Positions 9,259 through 18,189 of a stretch of DNA of 64,000 bases are shown here, in pieces (position 1 is the stretch's first letter; each line of letters opens with the position of its first letter). The DNA lies in contig JADGEX010000002.1 in NCBI GenBank assembly GCA_016744135.1, positions 1 to 64,000 on the forward strand, read 5' to 3'. Position numbers and translations under genes: made by a program. Origin of the DNA: Pseudodesulfovibrio sp. (GTDB taxonomy: Bacteria; Desulfobacterota; Desulfovibrionia; Desulfovibrionales; Desulfovibrionaceae). The notes under the pieces are model-generated. The model saw only the letters and a list, made by a program, of their open reading frames with translations, was not told where the DNA came from and did no database searches.

Positions 9259-10842
9259 TTATAAAGTAATTTCAGCGATCTTCGCCTTAAGCTCGTCTGG
9301 CTTGAACGGCTTGGTGATGAATGCTGTGACTCCGGCTTTTGTAGCCAGATTTTGTTGTGATGCTTCGGATTCAGTGGTGACCATGATGATGGGCACATCT
9401 TCCAGACCCGGTGTGGATCGGATTTTGCCCACCAGCTCCATGCCGTCCATGACGGGCATGTTCATATCAGTGATGACTATTTCGAATTCTTCTCCCTGCT
9501 CAATGAACTCATAAGCTTCTTCGCCATTGGTAGCCATGAATGGCTCAAAGCCGAGGTCCGTCAGGATGGCCCGGTGCATGGCGCACATGGAGCGAGAGTC
9601 ATCTGCGGCCAACGCTTTTTTGGAGCCCGTGGATACCTGAGGCAATCTCTGGATGTCTTGCTCCGCGCGAGAACCACCAATTTCATTGAGCACAACACGG
9701 AATTCTTCGATGATTTCTGGGTCGTTGGATTCGGCCAGTGCGTCCATCAGAGCATCTGCTGCACCCTGAGTTTCGTAGAGAGCGTCAAAAATGGCGGTTG
9801 CCTTGGAGGAAATAACGCCTCGGGCGAGTCTGTCCGCCTGATCGTCGGCTTTGATGATCATTGAGGTCAATGTGGAAATCATGCCGGGATTGACGTGTTT
9901 TTCCAGACCTCCGATAACCGCCATGAGAATAAGTTCTTCGGTTTCGGAGAGGCCATCAACCAAACAGATGATGCCCTTCATTGTGCCGATGCGTCCCAGG
10001 GCTTCGTAAACGGCATAACGGACGTTTTCATCTTCGGCCAAGCCTTTGTCAAAGGCTGCGACCAATCCGTCTGCGCCCAATTTGTTGCGCAGGAAGCCAA
10101 GGACGTTGGCAGCCAGAATTTTGTTGTCAGTGTCGCCAGCTTCGAATGCCGAGAGAAGCATGGGGATGCACTGAGCACCGATAGACAGCAGGGCATCGGT
10201 AATGATGCGTCTGACTGTGGGATTATGATGGTGTAGTTTTTCAACCAAAAAGGAGATGGTGTCGTCCGAGTCATACGTCGCGAGGGCATCCACGGCCTTC
10301 CATGTGGTAATGTCGCAGACTTCAAAACGATCCGGGGCTTCGCTTTCGGTGATCATGGCCTTGAGATGAGTAACGGACTCCGCATCTTTCAGCTTACCGA
10401 GGGCTTCGATGCAGGAAGACTGAATGAAAGCGTCTTCGTGGCTCAGGAATCTTCTGAATATAGGCAGGGCTGAATCGTCAGCGATACGAGCCAGAGAAGT
10501 GAGGATTTCCATGAGGCGGTCGAGGTCCGTCTCTGTTTCGGCAAGGGCAACCAAAGGATGGGCTGCTCTTTTGATTGCATATTCGCCTGCAACTCGAATG
10601 CAGAGAATTTTATATCCGTCATGGGAGTCGTTTAGGCCTGCAACAACCTCGTTTTCATTGCTGGACAGGACTGCGTTGAGGGCGTTGACTACCATATAGT
10701 CGATGGAAGTATCTCCCACCGGGTTTTTGAGAAGTTCCAGAAGGCCGGGTAAGGCGTCTGGGTTTTTGCTTCCTGAAATTTCATTGAGGATCGTTATTTG
10801 ATCTAGAAATTCCTTGTCTCTGAAATTGTCAAGCATTGGCAT
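9259..10842 (-). CDS. HEAT-repeat protein with C-terminal response-regulator receiver domain
   Basis: Residues about 10-400 of this 527-residue protein form consecutive HEAT/armadillo-like helical repeats (for example SSCIEALGKLKDAESVTHLK and AVYEALGRIGTMKGIICL). Residues about 408-527 are a CheY-like receiver with the acidic pair Asp414/Asp415, phospho-acceptor Asp459 (ITDMNMPVMDG), Thr490 and Lys511. All key receiver residues are present. The gene lies 30 bases downstream of the CheX-like gene on the same strand, so a phosphorylated receiver and its likely phosphatase are co-expressed. The HEAT part probably acts as a protein-binding scaffold; its partner is unknown. Confidence 0.85.
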   Translation of the reverse strand: MPMLDNFRDKEFLDQITILNEISGSKNPDALPGLLELLKNPVGDTSIDYMVVNALNAVLSSNENEVVAGLNDSHDGYKILCIRVAGEYAIKRAAHPLVALAETETDLDRLMEILTSLARIADDSALPIFRRFLSHEDAFIQSSCIEALGKLKDAESVTHLKAMITESEAPDRFEVCDITTWKAVDALATYDSDDTISFLVEKLHHHNPTVRRIITDALLSIGAQCIPMLLSAFEAGDTDNKILAANVLGFLRNKLGADGLVAAFDKGLAEDENVRYAVYEALGRIGTMKGIICLVDGLSETEELILMAVIGGLEKHVNPGMISTLTSMIIKADDQADRLARGVISSKATAIFDALYETQGAADALMDALAESNDPEIIEEFRVVLNEIGGSRAEQDIQRLPQVSTGSKKALAADDSRSMCAMHRAILTDLGFEPFMATNGEEAYEFIEQGEEFEIVITDMNMPVMDGMELVGKIRSTPGLEDVPIIMVTTESEASQQNLATKAGVTAFITKPFKPDELKAKIAEITL

Positions 10843-10872
10843 GGTCTCTCCACATCTTACATTGTCGTCGGT

Positions 10873-11331
10873 TTACTCGAAGCAGAATTCAATGGTGAAG
10901 TCCCCGTCCTTCGTGGTGAAGGGGATAGCCATGATGGGTGATTTCGCCATGTGGGAGATGGTGTGGTTGTCTCCCATGACGACTGTTGGAGTTGATCCCT
11001 GAAAAACAAGGCCGCTTTCGGCAAGGCCGGCACGGGCTTGACCGGAAATCATGTTGGTCAATTCGCCTACTGCGTCCTTGACGTCTTGCATGATGTCATC
11101 AATTTCGTCTCCGAGCATATTCTTGACGATGGCTACGGCGCATCCTTTGGAGAAGGAGAGAGAGACGCTGCCGTTCTTTTCGCCGGTGATACCTACCATG
11201 CCGGAGACATCCCCCGCCGCGACATTGTTTTTCTTGACGTAGGGTTTGCCAACCTCAGGTTTGACGAATGCCATCGTGGACAGTACGTCAACGGCTGCTT
11301 TTATGAAGGGCTTTGCCAGTTTAACATCCAT
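10873..11331 (-). CDS. cheX: CheX-like chemotaxis phosphatase
   Basis: The 152-residue protein matches the CheC/CheX/FliY phosphatase fold. It opens with MDVKLAKPFIKAAVDVLSTM and carries the active-site pattern ExxN in AVGELTNMISGQAR, used by CheX to hydrolyse CheY-phosphate. The ATG at 11331 has AAGGAG 7 bases upstream; the longer frame reaching 11457 lacks this. The downstream HEAT-receiver gene is a natural candidate substrate. The fold call is strong and the specific target is inferred. Confidence 0.85.
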   Translation of the reverse strand: MDVKLAKPFIKAAVDVLSTMAFVKPEVGKPYVKKNNVAAGDVSGMVGITGEKNGSVSLSFSKGCAVAIVKNMLGDEIDDIMQDVKDAVGELTNMISGQARAGLAESGLVFQGSTPTVVMGDNHTISHMAKSPIMAIPFTTKDGDFTIEFCFE

Positions 11332-11642
11332 GTTTATTCTCCTTGAAGAATCATATTCGCGGTCACACAATCTTTGCGATACAACCGTTTGAAATGGTTT
11401 AACAAAGGTTGCGCAGTTTATCCAATGGAAACGAGATATTAAATCCTCGTATTTCAATTACCTACCGGCTTCGGTAAAAGCGGTCAAGACGTGTATAGTG
11501 AGAAATAATGCCCCGTGTGAAATTTTTCTCGTTAAAGTGGGCATGAGTGGAGCGTAAGTAATATGGAGGAACGGTCATGTTGCTTGACAAAATTGCAGGC
11601 CCGTCCATAGGTTGAGACAGTAGAGAAAAGGAAGTTATACTT
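11332..11642. other. Intergenic region, divergent promoters expected
   Basis: This 311-base gap separates the divergent CheX-like and metallohydrolase genes. I see no convincing promoter boxes. A 12-codon frame (11577-11615) with GGAGG upstream precedes the metallohydrolase gene and could be a leader peptide or chance. Confidence 0.35.
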
Positions 11643-12392
11643 ATGAGCACATACACCATTCATCCCATCGTTATGGGAACCAAGGTCTTCGACAAGGGAA
11701 TGATGACGTACCAGCAGGGATACGGCACGCCGTACACTATTCCTATATATACTTGGTATATAGAAGGCGGGGATAAGAAGATCCTGGTTGATACGGGTGA
11801 AATGCACCCGATTATTTCGGATGAACGGGAAAAATCCATCGGAGGTAAGATTTATACTTTTGAGGAGGGGCTGGCGAAATACGGTCTCAAACCTGAAGAT
11901 ATTGATATCATTATTCACACCCATCTGCACAACGACCATTGCGAGAACGATTACAAGTGCGAGAATGCGAAAATTTATGTGCACGAAAAGGAAATGGAAC
12001 ATATTCATAATCCTCATCCGCTCGATTTTCGTTACCTTGAAGATTACATCGAAGACGTAGAGGAAAACGGTCAGGTCATCACCGTGGATGGTGATACCGA
12101 AGTTTTGCCGGGTATTACCATGATTCATACCCCGGCCCATACCCCCGGCGGCATGTCCGTGAAGATCGAAACCGATAAAGGTTCGGTTCTTATTTGCGGT
12201 TTTTGTACGATTCTGGAAAACTTGGATCCTCCCATCGAGGTCAAAGCCATGGAGATGGAAGTCATCCCTCCCGGGACGAATACTGGTCCGAATGAGGCCT
12301 ATGACATTTTACTCAAGGCCAAGGACATGGCCGATCACGTTCTACCTTTGCATGAACCGAAGTGGGCGAGCATGGAAACGGTACCCGAGTAG
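11643..12392 (+). CDS. N-acyl homoserine lactonase-like metallo-beta-lactamase-fold hydrolase
   Basis: The 249-residue protein has the metallo-beta-lactamase motif HTHLHNDH (about residues 92-99), a later metal-binding His in HTPAHTPGG and a final His in VLPLHEP. The overall pattern, including YTWYIEGGDKKILVDTG near the N-terminus, fits the AHL lactonase-like branch. Such enzymes open the lactone ring of quorum-sensing signals, but many relatives act on other lactones or esters. One difference is a Cys (ICGFCT) where the bridging Asp of the family (typically GD) would lie, so metal binding may be altered. It has its own terminator. Confidence 0.82.
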   Translation: MSTYTIHPIVMGTKVFDKGMMTYQQGYGTPYTIPIYTWYIEGGDKKILVDTGEMHPIISDEREKSIGGKIYTFEEGLAKYGLKPEDIDIIIHTHLHNDHCENDYKCENAKIYVHEKEMEHIHNPHPLDFRYLEDYIEDVEENGQVITVDGDTEVLPGITMIHTPAHTPGGMSVKIETDKGSVLICGFCTILENLDPPIEVKAMEMEVIPPGTNTGPNEAYDILLKAKDMADHVLPLHEPKWASMETVPE

Positions 12393-12420
12393 CTTTGGTG
12401 TGATTTTTAAGTCTTTTTAT

Positions 12421-12453
12421 GGGAAGTCTCTTCTGAGGCTTCCCGTTTTTCTT
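12421..12453 (+). terminator. Rho-independent terminator
   Basis: The stem GGGAAGTCTC/GAGGCTTCCC is followed by GTTTTTCTT, 28 bases after the metallohydrolase stop codon. Confidence 0.82.
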
Positions 12454-12487
12454 GCCACCACCGCCTGACCCGGCGTAGGGTTCAACC

Positions 12488-13396
12488 ATGTCTCTGGTCA
12501 TCCTCGCCATCGCCCCTGTTTTCGGGCTTATTTTGATTGGTTTTCTTTTGCGTCGTTTTGAATTCCCTTCTCAGGGGTTCTGGCCTGCATCGGAAAGGGT
12601 GACGTATTATGTCCTGCTTCCGGCTTTGTTGGTGCAGGGGCTTTCCGGCAAGAATATTCAGGCTGACAGTCTGCCGCTTGCCGGAGCGGTGTTTTTTGCG
12701 GTGCTTTCTTCTGCATTGCTGGCTCGATTGTTTTGGCCGTTGCTCAAACTCGATGGTCCTGCATACACGTCATTGTTTCAAGGCGCTTTCAGGCCGAATA
12801 CCTATGTTGGTTTGTCTATCGCATCGGCCATGCTTGGCCCGGACTGGATGACTTTATCCGCTGTGGCGTTGTTGACCATGATCCCGATAATCAATGTTAT
12901 TTGTGTGTTGACGCTCTCCCGGTACGGCACTCCCGTCAATGGGGGGATGGGGGTGATTCGTGAATTGGCGAAGAATCCTCTTATTCTTGCCTGCCTAGTC
13001 GGACTGTGCCTGAACGTGCTCCATGTTTCGTTGCCGGAAGTGCTCAATGATTTACTGAGTATTCTGGGGCGGGCTGCCTTGCCTATGGGGTTGCTGGCCG
13101 TGGGGGCCGGATTACGATTGGAGAAAGTTGAGGGCGGCAAACGGTCTTTATTGGTCTCTTCTGTTCTTCATTTGATATTTCTACCGATTATGGCTGCTGG
13201 ATTGTGTGCTCTGTTTGGTGCAGATGCGGATGCAACATTGACGGCTGTTATTTACACCGCGATTCCTGTGTCGGTATCGTCTTTCATTTTGGCGCGTCAG
13301 ATGGGAGGGGATCATCGGCTGATGTCCCAGATCATTACTTTTCAGACACTGGTTTCCGTCATAACCCTGCCGGTTATGCTGGGGCTATTGGGATAG
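12488..13396 (+). CDS. AEC family transporter
   Basis: The 302-residue hydrophobic protein has about ten membrane segments split into two halves, as in the auxin efflux carrier (AEC)/malate permease family. Typical features are the opening APVFGLILIGFLLRR, the FRPNTYVGLSIA segment in the first half and AIPVSVSSFILARQMGGD in the second. AEC members move organic anions or small organic solutes; the solute cannot be told from sequence. It is preceded by a terminator and followed, after about 80 bases, by the small CGGG-tail protein gene. Confidence 0.85.
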   Translation: MSLVILAIAPVFGLILIGFLLRRFEFPSQGFWPASERVTYYVLLPALLVQGLSGKNIQADSLPLAGAVFFAVLSSALLARLFWPLLKLDGPAYTSLFQGAFRPNTYVGLSIASAMLGPDWMTLSAVALLTMIPIINVICVLTLSRYGTPVNGGMGVIRELAKNPLILACLVGLCLNVLHVSLPEVLNDLLSILGRAALPMGLLAVGAGLRLEKVEGGKRSLLVSSVLHLIFLPIMAAGLCALFGADADATLTAVIYTAIPVSVSSFILARQMGGDHRLMSQIITFQTLVSVITLPVMLGLLG

Positions 13397-13477
13397 TTGG
13401 GGAAAACCCCTTGATTCTATGGGGGAATTGAGAGACTATGCCGATTATTTGTGCATACGGTATACAAGGAGATCATA

Positions 13478-13978
13478 ATGGCTAAAGATTTCAGAGAATA
13501 TCTTGTTGAAGTGTCCCGGCACGAGACCTTTGGACGCGTGTTCAAAGAGGTGGCCGTCGGGAGCAAGGTATTGATCTCGTTTCAGGCAAGCAATGTCCAT
13601 GGTTGTTATCCCGAGGAAACTCTGGACGATGTTTATGCATACACGCATTGGGAAGTTTCTTTGCGGTCCACGAAGCCTGCAATTGATGTCCCTAAGGCCG
13701 GAGCATGGGAATTCCTCAAACATAATTATTGGGCCAAGCCGTTTGATAAACCCGATTTTCAGCGTGCTATTGCTGCGGACAATGTGCCGGCCAAGCATTG
13801 CCAGCGGATTTTGGAAGACGTTATTGAGTACGCCTTGCTGAAAGGGCAGCTTGAATCCGAGGATGATATTCGGTTGATCGAGCAGGATGAGGAAGTAAAA
13901 AAATACACCAAGAATGCCAGCGTGGGCTGTAGCGGTTGTGGTGGCGGTCAAAAGACCATTGAAAAGAAAGCCGATTAA
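13478..13978 (+). CDS. Conserved hypothetical protein with CSGCGGG tail
   Basis: The 166-residue soluble protein is not one I can assign. It ends with GCSGCGGGQKTIEKK, a Cys-x-x-Cys followed by Gly residues that could bind metal or a cluster, preceded by an acidic region. The start ATG at 13478 has AAGGA upstream, favoured over an in-frame GTG at 13451. It is followed by a strong terminator, so it is transcribed alone or with the upstream transporter gene. Confidence 0.65.
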   Translation: MAKDFREYLVEVSRHETFGRVFKEVAVGSKVLISFQASNVHGCYPEETLDDVYAYTHWEVSLRSTKPAIDVPKAGAWEFLKHNYWAKPFDKPDFQRAIAADNVPAKHCQRILEDVIEYALLKGQLESEDDIRLIEQDEEVKKYTKNASVGCSGCGGGQKTIEKKAD

Positions 13979-14002
13979 ATACGGTTTTTAAGATCACGTC
14001 GA

Positions 14003-14033
14003 GGCCCGTTCCATAAGGAGCGGGCCTTTTTTA
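14003..14033 (+). terminator. Rho-independent terminator
   Basis: The stem GGCCCGTTCC/GGAGCGGGCC (one mismatch) is followed by six T residues. It overlaps the stop of the convergent DUF554 gene by a few bases. Confidence 0.82.
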
Positions 14034-14714
14034 TGCGAAAATGGCGGTGAGAACGACCACGTAGGCCAGAGAGGGGAGTAAATTCGCCATTCTGATTTCG
14101 GTCAGCTCCAGTAGGTTGATGCCTATACCTATAATAAGAAGGCCGCCGCAACCGGTGATCTGTGCAATCATCATGTCAGAGAAGTACTGTTGAAAAAAAT
14201 TGGCTCCCAAGGTTAGTGTTCCTTGATAGAGCAGCACTGGGATGAAAGAGAATAGGACACCAGAGCCATACGTCGCGGCAAAGGCGATAGAGGCAAAGCC
14301 GTCAAGAATGGATTTGGTGAACAGAACTGTCGTGTCTCCGCGTATCCCTTCTTCAAGAGGGCCGATGATGGCCATGGCCCCGATGCAGTAGACGAGAGAA
14401 GCCGTGATCAATCCCTCTGTGAATTTTGCATTTTTGGAACCGATGAGTTTCTTGAAACGGTTGCCGAGTCGTTCAAAGAGTGTGTCCAGCCGTAATATTT
14501 CTCCCGTAATACCGCCCAGAAGAATTGCGAAGATGACAAGGATGGTGTCTTCGGTTTTGAGTGCCATCTGGATGCCGATAAGCAGGACACTCAGGCCCAG
14601 TCCTTGGAAAACAATGGTCCGAATACGTTCAGGGAAATGAGATTGAAGCCAACATCCCAGAACAGAGCCGCCGATAATGGCGAAGGCGTTGACGATGGAA
14701 CCTATGGGCAGCAA
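14031..14714 (-). CDS. DUF554 family membrane protein
   Basis: The 227-residue protein has about seven membrane segments and the DUF554 (YdfK/YqgA-like) signatures: an N-terminal GSIVNAFAIIGGSVLG, the central CIGAMAIIGPLEEG motif and FASIAFAATYGSGV. The family is widespread, and I know of no firmly established function. Its 3' end converges on the neighbouring gene's terminator. Confidence in the family is high; no role is proposed. Confidence 0.85.
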   Translation of the reverse strand: MLPIGSIVNAFAIIGGSVLGCWLQSHFPERIRTIVFQGLGLSVLLIGIQMALKTEDTILVIFAILLGGITGEILRLDTLFERLGNRFKKLIGSKNAKFTEGLITASLVYCIGAMAIIGPLEEGIRGDTTVLFTKSILDGFASIAFAATYGSGVLFSFIPVLLYQGTLTLGANFFQQYFSDMMIAQITGCGGLLIIGIGINLLELTEIRMANLLPSLAYVVVLTAIFA

Positions 14715-15095
14715 TGCGATCTCCTGACGTTACGATGAATACAGAGGAAGATTACTACCATTAAGCAGCGGGCTGTGACAAGACAGTTCAGGGGCGTGAT
14801 GTTGCGATTCGAGGTTTTATTTCGGCATAATGGCAGGCACTTTGTTCACGCGCGGGAGACAAACATATCAAGAAGGACATTCGGGATTTCGTCACCGTGA
14901 GCCATATATGAAATGTTTGATGTAATCCGTCAAATTGCTTTCGGGTATCTTACATGAATCTTTTGTCCTGCCTGAAACAGGTATCTGTTGTATGCTGTCA
15001 TCTGAATGAACAAATTTTTAAAGAAAAAATGACACCGAAGTGTGACAAGAGGATTGACAGCAACTCCCACCTGCCCTATGAAGAACGTCTCCCGT
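14715..15095. other. Intergenic region upstream of tRNA-Leu
   Basis: This 381-base gap holds no convincing reading frame. Its right end contains the tRNA promoter described separately; the rest shows nothing I can name. Confidence 0.5.
15054..15082 (+). promoter_or_regulatory. Sigma-70-type promoter of tRNA-Leu
   Basis: A perfect TTGACA (15054-15059) is separated by 17 bases from TATGAA (15077-15082). Transcription would start a few bases before the tRNA 5' end at 15096. Confidence 0.75.
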
Positions 15096-15182
15096 GCCAG
15101 GGTGGCGGAATTGGTAGACGCAGCGGATTCAAAATCCGCCGGCGGTAACGCTGTGGGGGTTCGAGTCCCCCCCTTGGTACCA
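15096..15182 (+). tRNA. tRNA-Leu (anticodon CAA)
   Basis: The 87-base gene folds into a long-variable-arm tRNA. The anticodon stem GCGGA/TCCGC encloses TTCAAAA, giving anticodon CAA for leucine UUG codons. The acceptor stem GCCAGGG pairs with CCTTGGT allowing G-T pairs, the T arm is GGGGG/CCCCC with TTCGAGT, and CCA is encoded. Its 3' 57 bases are duplicated at 27,896-27,952 and mark the left attachment site of an integrated element, which leaves the tRNA intact. Confidence 0.95.
15126..15182 (+). repeat. Left attachment site (attL), 57-bp direct repeat
   Basis: These 57 bases of the tRNA-Leu 3' half are identical to 27896-27952. They run from the anticodon loop to the encoded CCA. The bases flanking the two copies differ, so the boundaries are exact. 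Confidence 0.92.
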
Positions 15183-15192
15183 GAATAAAATT

Positions 15193-15227
15193 AGCGGCTT
15201 ACGATAGAAATCGTAGGCCGCTTTTTT
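15193..15227 (+). terminator. Terminator just inside the element, downstream of tRNA-Leu
   Basis: The stem AGCGGCTTACGAT/ATCGTAGGCCGCT is followed by TTTTTTG. It now ends tRNA-Leu transcription and is supplied by the element; the presumed original terminator lies at 27964-28005. Confidence 0.82.
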
Positions 15228-15346
15228 GTGTTCGTGGTGAACTCTATCGTTTTTGCCCCACAGCTGCCCCTCATCTGTCAAGCCGTGCCAAAATAGTATA
15301 AAGGTGCTAATCATCATTAAAAATATGAATTTTCCAAATGGGTTGA

Positions 15347-16102
15347 ATGATGGAAACAGACGTTAAAGACAGCTATTTGCAGAGGCTTCAAGCTGACGCC
15401 CTGACGGAAAAAGATGCTTTTTCAGCAGCTTGCCTTCACTATCAGGTTGTGTCTTTTCTTCTTGAGGTGGGTGGAGAAGATAAAGAGGTGTACAACCATC
15501 TGAAAGCATTTTCTATTAACCTTCTGGAATCGCTCGATAGCCGTGGATACTCGTACGATGAATTCCCGGTGGACAAAATTGATGCTGTGGCCCAGAGGTC
15601 GTCTCCTGAGTTGGCATTTAAAATTTATTCTTGCGTAGAAAGGTTATTAGTTCGGTATGGCTATGTTAGTTGCTACCATTGGGCAGAGGTGCGAAAAGGA
15701 GAGCAGGCCCTTCTTGTATCAAAAGAGGAAAGCCTTTCGTTGTACTATGTTAGGGCTTGGTCAAAGCAATTTCTTTTGAGTTGTTTTGGGAGCTGGCGAA
15801 GGGTTGTTGTGTCTGCCTTAGCTTTTTATCTGGTTGTAGCGGTGGTTCTCATGGAGTCGCCATTTGGATTTTATCTGTTTGAGTTCCATCAAGTTTCTTT
15901 CTGTGAGAAGGAAGTCTTTAATCATTTTGTTAATGTTATCTCTCTTTTGTTTTCTCTTCACAAAGATGTTTTTATTTCTCCAACAGGGATTTTAGGAATA
16001 ATAATTCTTTCGATGGTAAAGCTTTTCATTGCAACTTTTGTTGTTAATATAATTGCTTATTTCGTGACAGGATATGCTCAAGAGGTGAGAAATGATTTCT
16101 AG
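15347..16102 (+). CDS. Hypothetical membrane protein, first gene of the cargo operon
   Basis: I do not recognise this 251-residue protein. Residues 1-145 look soluble and mostly helical, with an N-terminal QADALTEKDAFSAACLHYQ region. Membrane segments are visible at about 150-172 and 218-242, with a weaker hydrophobic stretch at about 190-208. The last 11 bases overlap the start of the histidine-kinase gene, so translation is probably coupled and the two proteins may act together at the membrane, for example as sensor and kinase. Base composition is AT-rich relative to the chromosome. The ribosome site is weak. Confidence 0.65.
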   Translation: MMETDVKDSYLQRLQADALTEKDAFSAACLHYQVVSFLLEVGGEDKEVYNHLKAFSINLLESLDSRGYSYDEFPVDKIDAVAQRSSPELAFKIYSCVERLLVRYGYVSCYHWAEVRKGEQALLVSKEESLSLYYVRAWSKQFLLSCFGSWRRVVVSALAFYLVVAVVLMESPFGFYLFEFHQVSFCEKEVFNHFVNVISLLFSLHKDVFISPTGILGIIILSMVKLFIATFVVNIIAYFVTGYAQEVRNDF

Positions 16103-17714
16103 TATTCTAAGAGTTGGTTTTGTTTCGCTAACAACCTTGCTTGTTAGGCTGGGTATAGTCTTTTCTTTTATATTAGCGTCTAAAATCATTGGTATTGAAG
16201 TTCCGGCCTATTGGGGGATGGGTATGTTTGTCTTAGCTTTTGTCTTTTTTCCTCCATTAATACCCAATTGGTTGAAGGTTGCTGTTGATTACGCGGTCTA
16301 TGGCTTTCTGCTGTATTATTTAGGTTTTCCCTGCGATGTTTCTATTGTCCTGCTATCTACTGTCGTTGTGTTTCATTATAGCTCAGGTAGAAATATTGGT
16401 TTTTCTTTTCTACTTCTGCTCGCTGTCCTTTTTGTGTTTCTTTACCGGAATTATGGATGGTATAAAGCCGCTATCATTTTAGTCCCTATATCCCTAATAT
16501 ATTTATGGCTTAAGTTTGATGATCGTACTACTGAGTTTCTTGGTTCTACGGTGGAACAGATACGTCGTAAGTTCGCGGGGGGGCTGCATTCAAATGAGCC
16601 GCAATATATATATAATTTTATAATAAGACAGATTTCTTCTTCATCGTTATCATGGCTGTTTAGCACAGTTAATATTGTCTTTGCTAAAGTTGTGGATGGC
16701 GATGTCGAAGTGTTGAACTGGTATAAACAAGTTAAGTCGATCGCTTTCTATAATGAGAAAGAACTTAAGAAGACCTTGTCAAGCCAATGGCGTATTCCAA
16801 AAGGCCTTTTGGTAGATGGTATTCCTAGTGCAAATTATTATACTATATCTGTTCAAAACAGCGATATTGACTACATTTTTTTTATTGAAACTCGTCAGTC
16901 TCGTGTTGCCAATGTCTGTGCATATATTGGGTCTACTGTGTTGTCTGATGTTTTATGCAAGCTAGCTCTAGATTATGATGCAGAAGAAAGTATTCGGATT
17001 CAGCGGCAAAAGTTAAAAGAAAAAATTGTAGATAATATCGTGGTTATTGAGAATTCTCGAAAACTTGCACACGACATGCGAAATAGGTTGGGATCGATTA
17101 AGAACTATCTAACTTCAATGAAAGAAGTTGAGCAGAAAATGTCTGTCTCGTTACCGCCAGAAGTTAAAAAATATCTCGAAAAGGAGCGTGCTTATTCTGC
17201 TAAGACTATCGATCAAATAACTTCTCATTTAAGCCAATTGCTAGAAAGATACGATGAATCGACCGCAAGAAAATTGGCACCAATTTCATCCGCTACTCTT
17301 TATGGGCGAATTGCTCATGAAGTGAAAAATAAGCTTGCGGATTTCGAGATTGAAGGGGAGTGGTCAAATAATGTAGATGTCTTGGCAAATGAAACAGCCT
17401 TTGATGCCTTGCTCGAAAATATAATCAGCAATTTAAGTAGGTATGCACTCGGTCGCCCTAGTGTTAAATTTAGTTGTGATGATGATTATTTCCAAGTTGA
17501 ATTTAAGAATCAATTTGACCCCCAAAAATCTTCAATTGAACGAAGTATTAAGATTTTGACAGAACACGATAGAAAAGAGATTCTGACACGACGTAGAACA
17601 CACGGGATTGAGATTATTCAAGATTATTTAGATTCGTTGAAGTTTGAGTATACTGCCGAGACACAGGGAGACGTTTTCTCTTTGGTTATCAAAGTTCTAA
17701 AACCTAGGAGGTAG
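16092..17714 (+). CDS. Membrane-bound histidine kinase-like protein
   Basis: Residues 1-142 of this 540-residue protein contain about four to five membrane segments. A middle region (about 150-300) is unassigned. The kinase part has an H-box at RKLAHDMRNRLGSIKN (His327), a helical dimerisation stretch, and a GHKL-like ATPase region with N-box LLENIISNLSRY (Asn443/447) and a late glycine motif THGIEIIQDYL (about 503-513). The usual DxGxG box is replaced by FKNQF, as in divergent GHKL kinases, so activity needs confirmation. The gene overlaps its upstream neighbour by 11 bases and precedes the receiver gene by 3 bases, forming an evident kinase-regulator pair. Confidence 0.75.
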   Translation: MISSILRVGFVSLTTLLVRLGIVFSFILASKIIGIEVPAYWGMGMFVLAFVFFPPLIPNWLKVAVDYAVYGFLLYYLGFPCDVSIVLLSTVVVFHYSSGRNIGFSFLLLLAVLFVFLYRNYGWYKAAIILVPISLIYLWLKFDDRTTEFLGSTVEQIRRKFAGGLHSNEPQYIYNFIIRQISSSSLSWLFSTVNIVFAKVVDGDVEVLNWYKQVKSIAFYNEKELKKTLSSQWRIPKGLLVDGIPSANYYTISVQNSDIDYIFFIETRQSRVANVCAYIGSTVLSDVLCKLALDYDAEESIRIQRQKLKEKIVDNIVVIENSRKLAHDMRNRLGSIKNYLTSMKEVEQKMSVSLPPEVKKYLEKERAYSAKTIDQITSHLSQLLERYDESTARKLAPISSATLYGRIAHEVKNKLADFEIEGEWSNNVDVLANETAFDALLENIISNLSRYALGRPSVKFSCDDDYFQVEFKNQFDPQKSSIERSIKILTEHDRKEILTRRRTHGIEIIQDYLDSLKFEYTAETQGDVFSLVIKVLKPRR

Positions 17715-17717
17715 AGA

Positions 17718-18113
17718 GTGCGTTTCTTGATATTTGAGAATCGAGTGGCAGATATTAGGGGTGCCTTAGAAGGCCTTAAGCTTTTTGTGTACAAGGACTT
17801 AGATTGGGATTTCCACGTGAAGTCACAAGATTTTCCCATTCTTTTAGACGTTCTTGAGTATGACATGGTTCTCGTTGATTTAGACTTGGCAAAAGGAAGT
17901 GAACTTGACGGCTACTCGTTAGTGGAGCAAATTCTTATGCTCGAAAATCACCCTCCAATTTTGATAATCACAGGTTCCTATGATGTTGATGATCAGCTTA
18001 AGGTCCGCGATATGGCTCATGTGCCATATCTTATAAAACCATTTGATTTTAAAGAGCTGCAACGGGCAATAAAAAAGGCAAGAAAGATTTGTTTCGGTGA
18101 ACAGGTCGACTAG
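17718..18113 (+). CDS. Receiver-only response regulator
   Basis: The 131-residue protein is a single CheY-like domain with no DNA-binding output. The likely phospho-acceptor is Asp54 (MVLVDLDLAKG), with Thr85 (IITGS) and Lys107 (LIKPFD) in the expected places; the N-terminal acidic pair is less canonical (Glu7, Asp12). It starts at GTG with AGGAGG upstream, 3 bases after the kinase stop codon. It probably receives phosphate from the upstream kinase and signals by protein contact, perhaps to the adjacent nuclease-like protein. Confidence 0.8.
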   Translation: MRFLIFENRVADIRGALEGLKLFVYKDLDWDFHVKSQDFPILLDVLEYDMVLVDLDLAKGSELDGYSLVEQILMLENHPPILIITGSYDVDDQLKVRDMAHVPYLIKPFDFKELQRAIKKARKICFGEQVD

Positions 18114-18189
18114 TGTCTTTAAGTGGTGAAAATTGTTGGATACGAATATTGTGGGAATTGGGTTAATTTAATACCTAGTGGGTGTTAGC

